Assembly: GCF_006443095.1 (NCBI RefSeq)
Contig: NZ_VFWZ01000005.1
Coordinates: 248,001 to 312,000, forward strand
Direction: 5' to 3'
Origin: Aquimarina algicola
GTDB lineage: Bacteria; Bacteroidota; Bacteroidia; Flavobacteriales; Flavobacteriaceae
DNA: 64,000 nucleotides
The notes beneath the pieces were generated by a model. That model saw only the letters and a program-made list of their open reading frames with translations, was not told the origin of the DNA and made no database searches. Each line of letters opens with the position of its first letter. Position 1 is the first letter of the stretch. Positions 35,798 to 44,933 of the stretch are shown one piece after another. The position numbers and the translations under genes are program-made.

Positions 35798-36208
35798 TTA
35801 ATTTGTTTTCTTTTCGATTAAATTTTTTTCCATTACTAAGCCGATTAAGGGAAATTGAACCCAAAATGAAAAGTAGAAAAATGTCAAAAACCAATATTTG
35901 GGTATAAACTTCAAGCCTTCGCCACCAACAATGCCAATAAAAATAGTATCATAAATAAACAAAGGAATTGTTAAATAGAAAGCCAGCCAAATTGAATTTT
36001 TAAAATATTCTTTGTCAGGAAACATTTTCTTTGTCAATAATTTTCCAAGAGGGATATATACTATCGTTACTGCAATTACAATCAAGACCTTTGCTTCATA
36101 AGTCCAGCTTAGATAATAATCTGGAAGTCCTACTAATACAAAAAATCCCCAGGTCAGAAAACTCATTAGTAAAAGTAATACGTGATTCTTCAGTGGTAGT
36201 GTATTCAT
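35798..36208 (-). CDS. Small four-helix membrane protein
   Basis: A 136-residue protein with four predicted membrane helices (LLLLMSFLTWGFFVLVGLP, VLIVIAVTIVYIPLGKLL, WLAFYLTIPLFIYDTIFIGI, WFLTFFYFSFWVQFPLIGL). No family recognised. It is not overlapping or close to another gene on the same strand. Start at ATG, MNTLPLKN. Confidence 0.65.
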   Translation of the reverse strand: MNTLPLKNHVLLLLMSFLTWGFFVLVGLPDYYLSWTYEAKVLIVIAVTIVYIPLGKLLTKKMFPDKEYFKNSIWLAFYLTIPLFIYDTIFIGIVGGEGLKFIPKYWFLTFFYFSFWVQFPLIGLVMEKNLIEKKTN

Positions 36209-36297
36209 ATCGTTTGTTTTTTAATTTTTGACTGTTTGATAGCTCTTTATTTGACACTTTGTAAATAAAAGAGGGTAAATAAATTCAACTATTTATA

Positions 36298-37095
36298 TTA
36301 TATACTATTCATTATTCCATTAAACACATTAGATTTTTTGCTGCAGCTATGGCAATGTAGATCTCCATTAAAATATATAATCAATGGTTTCAGAGAATTG
36401 ATATTCAATGTATTAATTAGATTTTCTAACCACTCAAGATTTTCAGCTGATGTATTGAAGTCAATTTGTATCTTTTTTCGGCTTTTATTAGTAACAGGAT
36501 CTTCACTATACGCATTCAAAACTCCTTCTTCGTTCCACAAAAACGTTTCTATTTCACAATTAGGGCATACAAAAACATATTCATCATTTGTACTGAATGT
36601 TTTAAATATTTCAGCTTCTTTATGCCTTTTTATAGTAGTTAAAAATGTTATTAAATAAAATCGTTTGGACTCTTCGTCTAAGATTTCAGTATTCTTAGCA
36701 TGAGTATTTACCAGATATTTAAACTTTTCTATTGACTTTATAAATGCTATCTGAATCCTGTTTTTTTCTTGTTTATTAAGATTATTTTCTTCAAATATTT
36801 GTTCTATATATGATTTGTTGTCAAGATCAATTAGAACAACACCCAGAGAAGCAATTACATCCAGATTGAATTCAATGTTATTTGATTCTTCAACTATTTT
36901 TAGTAAATGAAGAATTGTGGCAAGCGTATTTTCATATACTGATCCTTGATGATAAATATATTCCCAGATCAACTCATCTGCATCTTTTTTATCTAAAGTT
37001 TTTGAAAGTTTGAGAATTAGTGATGGTATTTCTTCTGAGTTTCCATAAGGGCTGCTTAGGTTTTTCCAAATATGTATTTCATCTAATCCTATCAT
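36298..37095 (-). CDS. Hypothetical protein with C-terminal CxxC pairs
   Basis: A 265-residue cytoplasmic protein. The first 160 residues are predicted helical, possibly HEAT-like. Two cysteine pairs near the C-terminus, FVCPNCEIE (Cys177/180) and LHCHSCSKK (Cys248/251), probably bind one zinc ion as a zinc ribbon split by a 65-residue insert. The ATG ending at 37095 is preferred over an in-frame TTG three codons upstream. No family or partner recognised. Confidence 0.65.
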   Translation of the reverse strand: MIGLDEIHIWKNLSSPYGNSEEIPSLILKLSKTLDKKDADELIWEYIYHQGSVYENTLATILHLLKIVEESNNIEFNLDVIASLGVVLIDLDNKSYIEQIFEENNLNKQEKNRIQIAFIKSIEKFKYLVNTHAKNTEILDEESKRFYLITFLTTIKRHKEAEIFKTFSTNDEYVFVCPNCEIETFLWNEEGVLNAYSEDPVTNKSRKKIQIDFNTSAENLEWLENLINTLNINSLKPLIIYFNGDLHCHSCSKKSNVFNGIMNSI

Positions 37096-37291
37096 TGTTT
37101 GCAAGAGTTTGTGTGATTATTGTTATTAAATGAATATAGTTAATATAGCGTATCTCTCAAATAGATGTACTGGTTTTTATGTGTATTTTAAATGATTCAA
37201 TCTTTAAATAGTACTCTTGATCATATTTTCTTTATTGAATAGCAAGTAATCTTTTAATTTATAAAGAGAAAGTAATATTTATTACATTCGT

Positions 37292-37972
37292 ATGCTATTA
37301 TTTATAACAGATCATTTGTTTCTACATACACATCCATACGAACCATTTTTCCCAAAAGGTGCTACAAAATTAATAGTAGGAACATTACCACCACCAAGAT
37401 TTACAACACGAGAATTGAATGACAGAGATGTAGATTTTTGTTATGGGAGTAGTAATGGTTTATTATGGCCAGTATTAGACAGGATTTTTGATCTCAACCT
37501 TAAGTACGAAACAACAGATATAGCAGCTAATCAACGTAGAGATTTTTTAACCACCAAAGGAATTGGAGTTTGCGATATTGTACATAGTTGTGAACGAGAA
37601 AAAATAGATGCTTCAGATTTGGGGATGAAAAATATTAAGTTAAGAGACTTGATAGGATATTTGCGACAATATCCCAAAATAGATACCCTTATCTTCACTG
37701 GTGGAAATAGTAAAAACGGACCTGAGTACTTTTTTAGAAAACATATTAAGGAGTATGATTTAAAATTAGAAATAGTATCTAATATTGTTCCTAGAATACA
37801 TCAATTTGTAGATCAAAAACGAATCATCAAAACGATCTCACTTACAGCTCCCTCGGGAGCAGCTAATCGTGCTATCGGAAGTATGCAAGTATATAAAGAT
37901 TTAAAAGACAAAAATCCGAAGTTTACAACTATGGATTTTCGAGTACTACAGTATAAAAAGTTTTTTTTATAA
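37292..37972 (+). CDS. Uracil-DNA-glycosylase-superfamily-like protein
   Basis: A 226-residue protein whose outline matches the UDG superfamily: an early strand and loop ATKLIVGTLPPPRFTT, the helix start FCYGSSNGLLWPVL (where deoxyinosine/uracil glycosylases have a loop ending in N-x-FW), then GVCDIVHSCERE, a strand TLIFTGGNSKNG, and LTAPSGAAN near the C-terminus. The catalytic residues do not match a named subfamily well, so activity on uracil or hypoxanthine is only a suggestion. Monocistronic. Confidence 0.55.
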   Translation: MLLFITDHLFLHTHPYEPFFPKGATKLIVGTLPPPRFTTRELNDRDVDFCYGSSNGLLWPVLDRIFDLNLKYETTDIAANQRRDFLTTKGIGVCDIVHSCEREKIDASDLGMKNIKLRDLIGYLRQYPKIDTLIFTGGNSKNGPEYFFRKHIKEYDLKLEIVSNIVPRIHQFVDQKRIIKTISLTAPSGAANRAIGSMQVYKDLKDKNPKFTTMDFRVLQYKKFFL

Positions 37973-37977
37973 AATTA

Positions 37978-38012
37978 TTACCCTCATAGATTTCAAATAT
38001 TTATGAGGGTAA
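37978..38012. terminator. Inverted repeat between convergent genes, possible terminator
   Basis: TTACCCTCAT / ATGAGGGTAA (37978-37987 with 38003-38012) makes a 10-bp stem six bases after the UDG-like stop. A clear T tract is missing on both sides, so termination would be weak. Confidence 0.5.
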
Positions 38013-38035
38013 CAGTTTGTTGGATCTTAAGATTA

Positions 38036-38497
38036 TTATTCAAATATTATGTTGCCACAATCTCCATTGCCAAGAGTTAATGGTTCTTGTCCTCTACCAA
38101 ACATATAACCTTCTGCTTGCCCTCTTCTAAATTCTGTGGAAAGGTCATTAAATAAATTATTAAAATAGGCAAAGTTATCATTTTGAGCTCTTTGGACTAT
38201 ATCTCCAGAACCACCTCCTTGTGTTATAATCTGTACCGTAGGAGGTAAATTATTACGTTCTACAACACGAATAGTTATTTGTGAACATGAATCAAAGCCT
38301 AAAGCTACCGCGGCAGTATTATAATGAGCCACCCAATCAGAATATCCTACAGAATATCCACAATCATAATCAGGATTATCAAAAATTCCAAAACCGCAAG
38401 TTGATTTAGCTTCTAATGCTTCTAATTGCTCATCATTTTCTTCACTAGAACATGCTACCAATGCGAATAATACTGATACTAAAAATAATTTTTTCAT
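38036..38497 (-). CDS. Hypothetical lipoprotein
   Basis: A 153-residue exported protein: signal MKKLFLVSVLFALVAC, then SSEENDEQLEALE, an acidic start that suggests surface display. The mature part has four more Cys (STCGFG, DYDCGYS, FDSCSQI, GDCGNII) likely to form two disulfides. No family recognised. Confidence 0.65.
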   Translation of the reverse strand: MKKLFLVSVLFALVACSSEENDEQLEALEAKSTCGFGIFDNPDYDCGYSVGYSDWVAHYNTAAVALGFDSCSQITIRVVERNNLPPTVQIITQGGGSGDIVQRAQNDNFAYFNNLFNDLSTEFRRGQAEGYMFGRGQEPLTLGNGDCGNIIFE

Positions 38498-38790
38498 TGT
38501 AATTTGATTTTAAGATTATAAAAAATTTAGTTTATGTATTCATCTATGTTCTTAAGACCAAATTAGTTTCATAAAAAGAAGTTAAACTAAACCTAAAGAA
38601 TTGAAAACTTATATTATTAATTGTGTAAGTTTTAAAGTTTTGCTTCTATAAAATGTTAGTGAGCATTTTTTTTAAGTTAAAATTTTAATATATAATTAAA
38701 GAGAGTAGATTTAAAAAAGTTCTTTCTTATAGAAGCGTTTTATTCATTTTAAAAGGCTTAATCTATATTATTAATCACTATTTAAAAAAT
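38498..38790. other. AT-rich intergenic region, no gene seen
   Basis: Very AT-rich stretch upstream of the 153-residue lipoprotein gene. No open frame with a plausible start and no repeat were seen. It should contain the lipoprotein promoter. Confidence 0.5.
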
Positions 38791-38826
38791 AAAAGCTGAA
38801 TGTTATAAAACATTCAGCTTTTTTAT
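38791..38826. terminator. Intrinsic terminator after the GDPD gene
   Basis: AAAAGCTGAATG / CATTCAGCTTTT with an 8-base loop, and A and T runs on both sides. On minus it ends the GDPD transcript. Confidence 0.85.
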
Positions 38827-38844
38827 ACTATTGAGACTTAGATT

Positions 38845-39984
38845 TTAATTATCCCAAGTGTTTAATGCATGTACAGCTTCGTCTGTATAGTCGGTAAATA
38901 GTCCATCTACACCAGCATCAAAAAATAAATGATATTCGCTTTCTGGATTACCACCACTCCATTGTGTATTTTCGTTTCTAAATGTATATGGGTGAACCAA
39001 TAGATTGTTCTTGTGTGCTAACTCAATAAAATCTGTTGGCGGTAATAATGTAAATTCTCCTGAATCTTCAGTTTTATAAGAAATAATAAAAGGCTTCCAT
39101 GGGCCAATACCATCAGCATATGTGGCTGTAAATTCCATTCCTTCTTCTGTAGTAAAGAACTCATATGTTCTTGAGTCTCCATTGGCATAAAAATCAAAAG
39201 GAGAACCATACGAGATAAAATCACCTTGGGGAACATTATAATCTAAAGATCCATCTTTATTAATGTTATATGTAGAGATAAGTTGTACTAGTTTTACCGG
39301 AGACTTAGAATTGATGTATTGTAGGGATTCTACTTCAAAACATTGTACAAATATAGGTGCGCTTTTACGGTTTAACCCAGCTTTTTTAATACTACGGATA
39401 AGTTTATCTTCCATAGTATGTGCTTCAAAAAACTCATTGTGAAATAAAGGGTGTTTGATTTCTGGATAAATACCAACCGTTCTACCAGTTTTGATTGATT
39501 GCTTTTTGGCAAGTAAGATTACTTCATCAAATGTAGGAATCTCGAACATATCGTCAAAATCCTTTGGTCTACTATTGAATGCTTGTCGAGCCTTTAGCTT
39601 TTTGATCTGTGCTAAAGTAAAGTCAATAGCAAACCAGTCTGTCACCATTTTGCCATCAAGCTCTTTAGTTGTTTTTAAACTAGCGAATTCCGGAAGGTCA
39701 GCTACATTTGTTGTTCCAGATAGCATAGGTTCGTGCCGCACAACTAAGTGACCATCTTTGGTAAGTACTAGATCAGGTTCTATAAAATCTGCTCCCAATT
39801 CTACAGCCTTTGTATATGCCTCTAAAGTATGTTCTGGTAAAACAGACTGAGCACCACGATGTGCGATAATTAATGGTTTTTTATCATCAGGATTTGGTCC
39901 ACTAGAATGATCATCGATGTATTCGCATGAAGAAAAAGTTACAAGGGCTATAATAAATAGCATCATAGATTTTAGTAGTTTCAT
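38845..39984 (-). CDS. Glycerophosphodiester phosphodiesterase lipoprotein
   Basis: A 379-residue GlpQ-type enzyme that splits glycerophosphodiesters into glycerol 3-phosphate and an alcohol, outside the cytoplasm. The start at 39984 gives a lipoprotein signal (MKLLKSMMLFIIALVTFSSC). The catalytic part has IAHRGAQSVLPEHTLEAY, ADFIEPDLVLTKDGHLVVRHEP with the metal-binding E-x-D, and near the C-terminus DAGVDGLFTDYTDEA. The upstream 27 codons of the open frame are rejected because they precede the signal peptide. Confidence 0.92.
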   Translation of the reverse strand: MKLLKSMMLFIIALVTFSSCEYIDDHSSGPNPDDKKPLIIAHRGAQSVLPEHTLEAYTKAVELGADFIEPDLVLTKDGHLVVRHEPMLSGTTNVADLPEFASLKTTKELDGKMVTDWFAIDFTLAQIKKLKARQAFNSRPKDFDDMFEIPTFDEVILLAKKQSIKTGRTVGIYPEIKHPLFHNEFFEAHTMEDKLIRSIKKAGLNRKSAPIFVQCFEVESLQYINSKSPVKLVQLISTYNINKDGSLDYNVPQGDFISYGSPFDFYANGDSRTYEFFTTEEGMEFTATYADGIGPWKPFIISYKTEDSGEFTLLPPTDFIELAHKNNLLVHPYTFRNENTQWSGGNPESEYHLFFDAGVDGLFTDYTDEAVHALNTWDN

Positions 39985-40116
39985 TTTTTTGATTTTAAGT
40001 TTCCGTGAAGGAACAAAACCAAGGTTAGCACAATGTAAAGTTGATATTATACTATCATAACGCAAATGTTAACAAGATTAATTTTTTTGTTAATCCTATT
40101 GCAAATACAACGTCAT

Positions 40117-40140
40117 AAAAAAAGGATCAATCATGATCCT
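40117..40140 (-). terminator. trp operon terminator
   Basis: On minus, AGGATCA / TGATCCT around a 4-base loop is followed by seven T. It lies 13 bases after the trpA stop. Confidence 0.8.
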
Positions 40141-40153
40141 CTTCTTAACATAT

Positions 40154-40915
40154 TTATCGTATTTCTTTCACAAAATCCTCAATACTATCAACACCATTAT
40201 GGGTTAAGTGTTTAATAAACGCCGAACCGATAATAGCTCCTTTTGCTGTTTTTGTAGATTGTTGAAATGTTTGAGCATCTTTGATACCAAAACCTACAAT
40301 TTGAGGAGCTTTGAGATTCATGTTTGCAATACGTTCAAAATAAGATTCCTGCTCATTACCAAAACCAGAAGTTGCTCCGGTAACACTTGCCGAACTTACC
40401 ATATAGATAAACCCATTAGATACACTATCAATAAATCGAATCCGTTCTTCTGAGGTTTGTGGAGTGATCAGAAATACATTGATTAAGCCATACTTTTCAA
40501 AAGTTTCTTGATAGTGCTCATGATATTCTGCAACGGGCAGATCGGGTATGATGAGTCCGTCGATACCGATTTCCTTACATTTTGCGCAAAAAGCTTCGAT
40601 ACCATATTGCATCATGGGATTAAAGTACCCCATAATGATTAAAGGAATTGTAACAGATTCACGAATATTCTCAAGTTGTTCAAATAATAGTTTTGTAGTC
40701 ATTCCATTTTTGAGTGCCGCGGTAGAGCTATCTTGTATGGTAGGCCCATCAGCTAGGGGGTCACTAAATGGAAGCCCTATTTCTATCATGTCTACTCCGT
40801 TTTTTTCAAGATCTTGAATAACTTTTTCGGTATCATGAAGCGATGGATAACCGGCAGTAAAATATATGGATAATAGTTTTTTATCTTCTTCTAGTTTTTG
40901 ATGTATTCTGTTCAT
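40154..40915 (-). CDS. trpA: Tryptophan synthase alpha subunit
   Basis: Cleaves indole-3-glycerol phosphate to indole and glyceraldehyde 3-phosphate and passes indole to TrpB. Landmarks: YFTAGYPSLHDT, MIEIGLPFSDPLADGPTIQ (catalytic Glu and Asp region), GLIIPDLPVAEY and VGFGIKDAQTF. The 253 residues are normal. It is the last gene of the trp operon, 48 bases after trpB, and is followed by the terminator. Confidence 0.97.
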   Translation of the reverse strand: MNRIHQKLEEDKKLLSIYFTAGYPSLHDTEKVIQDLEKNGVDMIEIGLPFSDPLADGPTIQDSSTAALKNGMTTKLLFEQLENIRESVTIPLIIMGYFNPMMQYGIEAFCAKCKEIGIDGLIIPDLPVAEYHEHYQETFEKYGLINVFLITPQTSEERIRFIDSVSNGFIYMVSSASVTGATSGFGNEQESYFERIANMNLKAPQIVGFGIKDAQTFQQSTKTAKGAIIGSAFIKHLTHNGVDSIEDFVKEIR

Positions 40916-40963
40916 TTTTCTTTTTGTAACGAATAGTTATTAGAAAATACTTGGTATTATACT

Positions 40964-42151
40964 TTATAGTTTAAAATAGTCGATATAGGTATTAAGGTCT
41001 TTATCTCCACGTCCAGAAAGGCTTATCACGACAACATCGTCTGGGGCAAATTTTTTGTCATTAAAAATAGCTAATGCATGTGAAGTTTCTATGGCAGGAA
41101 TAATCCCTTCTAACTGTGCTAATTCTAGACCTGCAGTCATGGCATCATCATCGGTTACAGAAAAGAATTCTCCTCTACCGGTTTTATAAAGATGAGAGTG
41201 TAGTGGGCCTACTCCCGGATAGTCTAGCCCGGCAGAAATAGAATAGGGTTCTGTAATTTGCCCATCATCAGTTTGCATTAATAATGTTTTGCAACCGTGT
41301 ATAATTCCTTCTTTACCAAGTTGTGAAGTCGCAGCACTTTCGCCGCTATGTACTCCTTTTCCGGCAGCTTCTACTGCAATAATACCTACATCAGGATTGT
41401 CTAAGAAGTGATAATATGTTCCAGCAGCATTGCTACCTCCTCCAATACATGCTACTACATAATCTGGGTTCTCTCTACCTTCCTTTTCTTGAAGTTGCCA
41501 TTTGATTTCTTCAGAAATAACAGATTGAAAACGTGTTACCATATCTGGGTATGGGTGTGGCCCAATAGCAGAACCAATAATATAATGAGTGTCTACAGGA
41601 TTATTAATCCAATCACGGATAGCTTCGTTTGTTGCATCTTTCAACGTTTTGCTGCCTGACATAGCAGGGCGCACTTCTGCACCCAACATTTTCATTCGAG
41701 CTACATTTGGTGCTTGTCGTTTGATGTCAATCTCGCCCATATAAACGATACATTCTATACCCATTAGCGCACAAACTGTAGCGGTGGCAACACCATGTTG
41801 CCCAGCACCAGTCTCTGCAATAATTCTATTTTTACCTAATTTTTTAGCAACCAGAATTTGACCTATCGTATTATTGACCTTATGCGCTCCTGTATGATTA
41901 AGATCCTCACGTTTTAAGTATATTTTGGTGTTGTGTTTTTCTGATAAGCGTTTTGCAAAGTATAGTGGTGATGGTCGCCCTACATAGTCTTTTAAGAGTT
42001 GTTGGAACTCTTCTTTAAAAGAAGGTTCGTTCATGATCTCCAGATATGTGGTCCTGAGTTCTTCTACATTAGGATATAGCATTTCAGGAATATAGGCTCC
42101 GCCGAAATCCCCATAATATCCTTTTTCGTTGGCTTGATACGTATTTTTCAT
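40964..42151 (-). CDS. trpB: Tryptophan synthase beta subunit
   Basis: PLP enzyme that joins indole and serine to give tryptophan. Landmarks: [14 protein letters not shown], the PLP lysine in [30 protein letters not shown] and [12 protein letters not shown]. The ATG ending at 42151 ([13 protein letters not shown]) is better than the TTG two codons upstream. It is 395 residues long, which is normal. It lies 15 bases after trpF. Confidence 0.97.
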   Translation of the reverse strand: MKNTYQANEKGYYGDFGGAYIPEMLYPNVEELRTTYLEIMNEPSFKEEFQQLLKDYVGRPSPLYFAKRLSEKHNTKIYLKREDLNHTGAHKVNNTIGQILVAKKLGKNRIIAETGAGQHGVATATVCALMGIECIVYMGEIDIKRQAPNVARMKMLGAEVRPAMSGSKTLKDATNEAIRDWINNPVDTHYIIGSAIGPHPYPDMVTRFQSVISEEIKWQLQEKEGRENPDYVVACIGGGSNAAGTYYHFLDNPDVGIIAVEAAGKGVHSGESAATSQLGKEGIIHGCKTLLMQTDDGQITEPYSISAGLDYPGVGPLHSHLYKTGRGEFFSVTDDDAMTAGLELAQLEGIIPAIETSHALAIFNDKKFAPDDVVVISLSGRGDKDLNTYIDYFKL

Positions 42152-42166
42152 TTTCAATATAGCTTT

Positions 42167-42838
42167 TTAAAGGTTTTCTATGCCTGATAAAAATTTTTGT
42201 AAAGTTTCGGTGTTTTTTAACCCAGGTTGAATCTCAAATTTACTATTAATGTCAATGGCATGTAAATATTTTGATTCAGGGCTATCTAATAAAGATTGGA
42301 TTGCATTAATTTCGTCTAATCCAATACCTCCACTTAAAATAAATGGAGTAGTAGAAGGGTAATTTTTTAAAACGTTCCAATCAAAAGTATATCCATTGCC
42401 TCCTTTTGCAGGGCCTTTGGTATCGAATAAAAAATAATCTACGATATTTTCGTAGGGTTTTACTATCTCAAAGTCAAACTGATCTTTTATTGAAAACACC
42501 TTCCAAATATTGACTTGATCTTCTTTTTTGAATATCTTTTGTAGTGTTGATTTAAGTTCTAAGCAATATTCGGCTGTCTCATTGCCATGTAATTGAATGG
42601 CTTGTAACTTAAACTGCTCTGCTTTTTTGATAATAAAATCTATAGTGGCATTCACAAAAACCCCGACTTTCTTAATTGCTGTAGGGATGATAGAAGTGTC
42701 AATGAACTCTTCTACATTTCTTGGGGAGTTTTCATAAAAAATAAACCCCAAATAATTTGGTTGTAGCATGGCAACCTCCCTGATGTTTTCAGGGGATTTC
42801 ATTCCACATATTTTTATATTGATTGTTTTATTGCTCAA
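42167..42838 (-). CDS. trpF: Phosphoribosylanthranilate isomerase
   Basis: Performs the Amadori rearrangement of phosphoribosylanthranilate. It has IKICGMKSPENI with the catalytic Cys at the N-terminus, and DTKGPAKGGNGYTFDW and FILSGGIGLDEI. The start is a TTG at 42838, four bases after the SDR stop; the first in-frame ATG is inside the conserved ICGMK motif and would delete the catalytic strand. It is 223 residues, normal. Confidence 0.95.
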   Translation of the reverse strand: MSNKTINIKICGMKSPENIREVAMLQPNYLGFIFYENSPRNVEEFIDTSIIPTAIKKVGVFVNATIDFIIKKAEQFKLQAIQLHGNETAEYCLELKSTLQKIFKKEDQVNIWKVFSIKDQFDFEIVKPYENIVDYFLFDTKGPAKGGNGYTFDWNVLKNYPSTTPFILSGGIGLDEINAIQSLLDSPESKYLHAIDINSKFEIQPGLKNTETLQKFLSGIENL

Positions 42839-42842
42839 CGTT

Positions 42843-43976
42843 CTATAACTTTTGTTCTACCTCAATATTTTTGTTGTTGAAATTAATATCATGTGCAAAA
42901 TCATACACTGCACTAAAGTTGTTAACCATGTCAGGTTCTTCTATATCTTCAAGTAATTCACGTATTAATTTAGATTCAAAATAGTGATTTTTTGAAGTAG
43001 AATATTTTACCAATTGACTACCAACAGTTTTATAAAATATTTTTTCTATAGCAGATTTGTCTTTTGGTTCTTCGGAAACAAACTCACTTTTTACTTCACA
43101 TTTTTTGAGAATACTCTCGACAACTTGCTTTGTAGGTACGTTTTGTGTTAGTGTAATATTGATTTGTTCTTCTTTAATTTTTGACGCTCGCACAATCGCT
43201 TTTGCTACATAATCAACAGGAACTATATTAACGCCACCATCAAGATTGATTGCAACGCGAATAGTACCTAAATCCGGGTGTGTTTGTTTAATTTTTTTGA
43301 AAAATTCGCCGATAGCATAAAATACGATGTATCGATTACTAACAAACTTGGGAGCATCTAGAAGACGTCCTGAAACCACGCTGGGTCGGGCAATCGTACA
43401 GCTAAAGTTATAATCTTTTGCGATTTGCAATACTTGTTTTTCGACTTTCATTTTGTAGGCTTCATAGAAGTTTCTAAAATCAAAATCAGTTTGTGCATGA
43501 TAATCATCTGTAATCCCACCTTCAATTTCGCCTCTAGAAAATGCAGTACTTACAAAGACTAGCTTTTTTGTTCTTGTTTTTATAATGTCAAAAAAAGCTT
43601 TTGTATTCATATAATTGATATGAGTAATTTCTTTTTTTGCTTTTTCTGTGTTTCCTAGATTTACAGAAGCTGCCAGATGATATATTGTAAGTTGATTGCC
43701 AGCTTCTTCAGGAATTGTAAAGGAATTGATTTCGCCTTCAATTACTTTTACGTATTTTTCTAAATATGCTTTGTAAAAAGGAGCTATTTTGTCTGGTATG
43801 AGTTGTTTTGAGAACACCTCATTTACTAATCGCTGTATTCCTGAAGTAGCATTTTGTTTACGTATGAGTACGTAAATAGTTGCTTCTTCATTTGTTGAAT
43901 ATAAATCAAATAATAGTTCGTATAATACATGCGAACCTATATTTCCTGTTACTCCTGTGATTAGTATTGTATTCAT
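42843..43976 (-). CDS. SDR-family NAD(P)-binding protein, thioester-reductase-like, inside the trp operon
   Basis: A 377-residue extended short-chain dehydrogenase. The nucleotide site is ILITGVTGNIGSHVLYELL, the catalytic region includes LVFVSTAFSRGEIEGG and the FYEAYKMKVEK Tyr-Lys motif, and IARPSVVSGRLLDAP follows. It most resembles the reductase domains that act on acyl thioesters or the male-sterility type. It has no known place in tryptophan synthesis. It lies between trpC (10 bases) and trpF (4 bases), so it is certainly cotranscribed with them. Substrate unknown. Confidence 0.85.
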   Translation of the reverse strand: MNTILITGVTGNIGSHVLYELLFDLYSTNEEATIYVLIRKQNATSGIQRLVNEVFSKQLIPDKIAPFYKAYLEKYVKVIEGEINSFTIPEEAGNQLTIYHLAASVNLGNTEKAKKEITHINYMNTKAFFDIIKTRTKKLVFVSTAFSRGEIEGGITDDYHAQTDFDFRNFYEAYKMKVEKQVLQIAKDYNFSCTIARPSVVSGRLLDAPKFVSNRYIVFYAIGEFFKKIKQTHPDLGTIRVAINLDGGVNIVPVDYVAKAIVRASKIKEEQINITLTQNVPTKQVVESILKKCEVKSEFVSEEPKDKSAIEKIFYKTVGSQLVKYSTSKNHYFESKLIRELLEDIEEPDMVNNFSAVYDFAHDINFNNKNIEVEQKL

Positions 43977-43986
43977 GTATTTGAGC

Positions 43987-44769
43987 TTACTTTAATTTAT
44001 TTAAAAATTCTATAGCACTTTGTCCGGGGTTTTCTGTTTTCATAAAATTCTCCCCGATAAGAAACCCTTTGTAACCGTATTGTTGTAAATCTTTGATCGC
44101 TTCTACATTGCTGATTCCACTTTCTGAAACCTTTACAAAATCATCTGGGATTTGTGTGCTTAGCGTTTTGCTTATTTCTGTACTTACTTCAAATGTTTTG
44201 AGGTTTCTATTGTTTACTCCTAACATATCTAAAGAAGGCATAATTGATTTTTGCAGTTCTTCTTGATTGTGGACTTCTAATAGAACGTCTAGTGATAAAC
44301 TTTTTGCAAATTGAGATAGTGATTTTATTTCTTCTTTGGTCAAGATAGCAGCAATAAGTAATATAACATCTGCACCATGTGCTTTTGCTTCTAGTAATTG
44401 ATACTCATCGATAATGAATTCTTTTCTAAGCAAAGGTATGTTTACAGCAGCACGAGCCAATAAGAAATCATCTAATGATCCGCCAAAATATTTACCATCT
44501 GTAAGAATAGACATCCCACATGCTCCAGCAGTTTCATACCCTTTTGCTACATCTTGGACACTTACTTTTTGATTGATTACTGCTTTTGAAGGTGATCTTC
44601 GTTTGTGTTCTGCAATAATACCGGTGGTACTGTTTTTTAAACTATTTGCCAGAGAAACCGTTTCTTGTTCAAATAAAACAGATTTTTCTAACTGTTGTAT
44701 AGGGATGAGGTTTTTTTTGAGGGCTACCTCTTTGTGTTTGTCAGCTACTATTTTATCTAAGATATTCAT
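43987..44769 (-). CDS. trpC: Indole-3-glycerol phosphate synthase
   Basis: Closes the indole ring from carboxyphenylaminodeoxyribulose phosphate. Landmarks: ILDKIVADKHKEV at the start, IAEHKRRSPSKA with a catalytic Lys, LRKEFIIDEYQ, and LGVNNRNLKTFEV. The 260 residues are normal. A 164-base gap separates it from trpD, the largest gap in the operon. I see no hairpin in it, and no clear internal promoter. Confidence 0.97.
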   Translation of the reverse strand: MNILDKIVADKHKEVALKKNLIPIQQLEKSVLFEQETVSLANSLKNSTTGIIAEHKRRSPSKAVINQKVSVQDVAKGYETAGACGMSILTDGKYFGGSLDDFLLARAAVNIPLLRKEFIIDEYQLLEAKAHGADVILLIAAILTKEEIKSLSQFAKSLSLDVLLEVHNQEELQKSIMPSLDMLGVNNRNLKTFEVSTEISKTLSTQIPDDFVKVSESGISNVEAIKDLQQYGYKGFLIGENFMKTENPGQSAIEFLNKLK

Positions 44770-44933
44770 GTTTAGAATTGACCGTAATCGTAATTAGTTA
44801 ATTGATTATATGTTTTGGCTTCAAAGTTCTGCAATAATTAACAAATCCGTTTAATAATCTTTTACAATTAATATTTTTTTGTTCTGTTTTAATTTATTGT
44901 GCTTTATAATTTTGGGGTTAAGCTTATTATACA

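Noticed and set aside
38498..38790. Small gene in the AT-rich gap
   Set aside because: No open frame with a plausible start and composition on either strand.
44770..44933. Internal trp promoter between trpC and trpD
   Set aside because: TTTG words are present but no pair with correct -7 sequence and spacing could be found.
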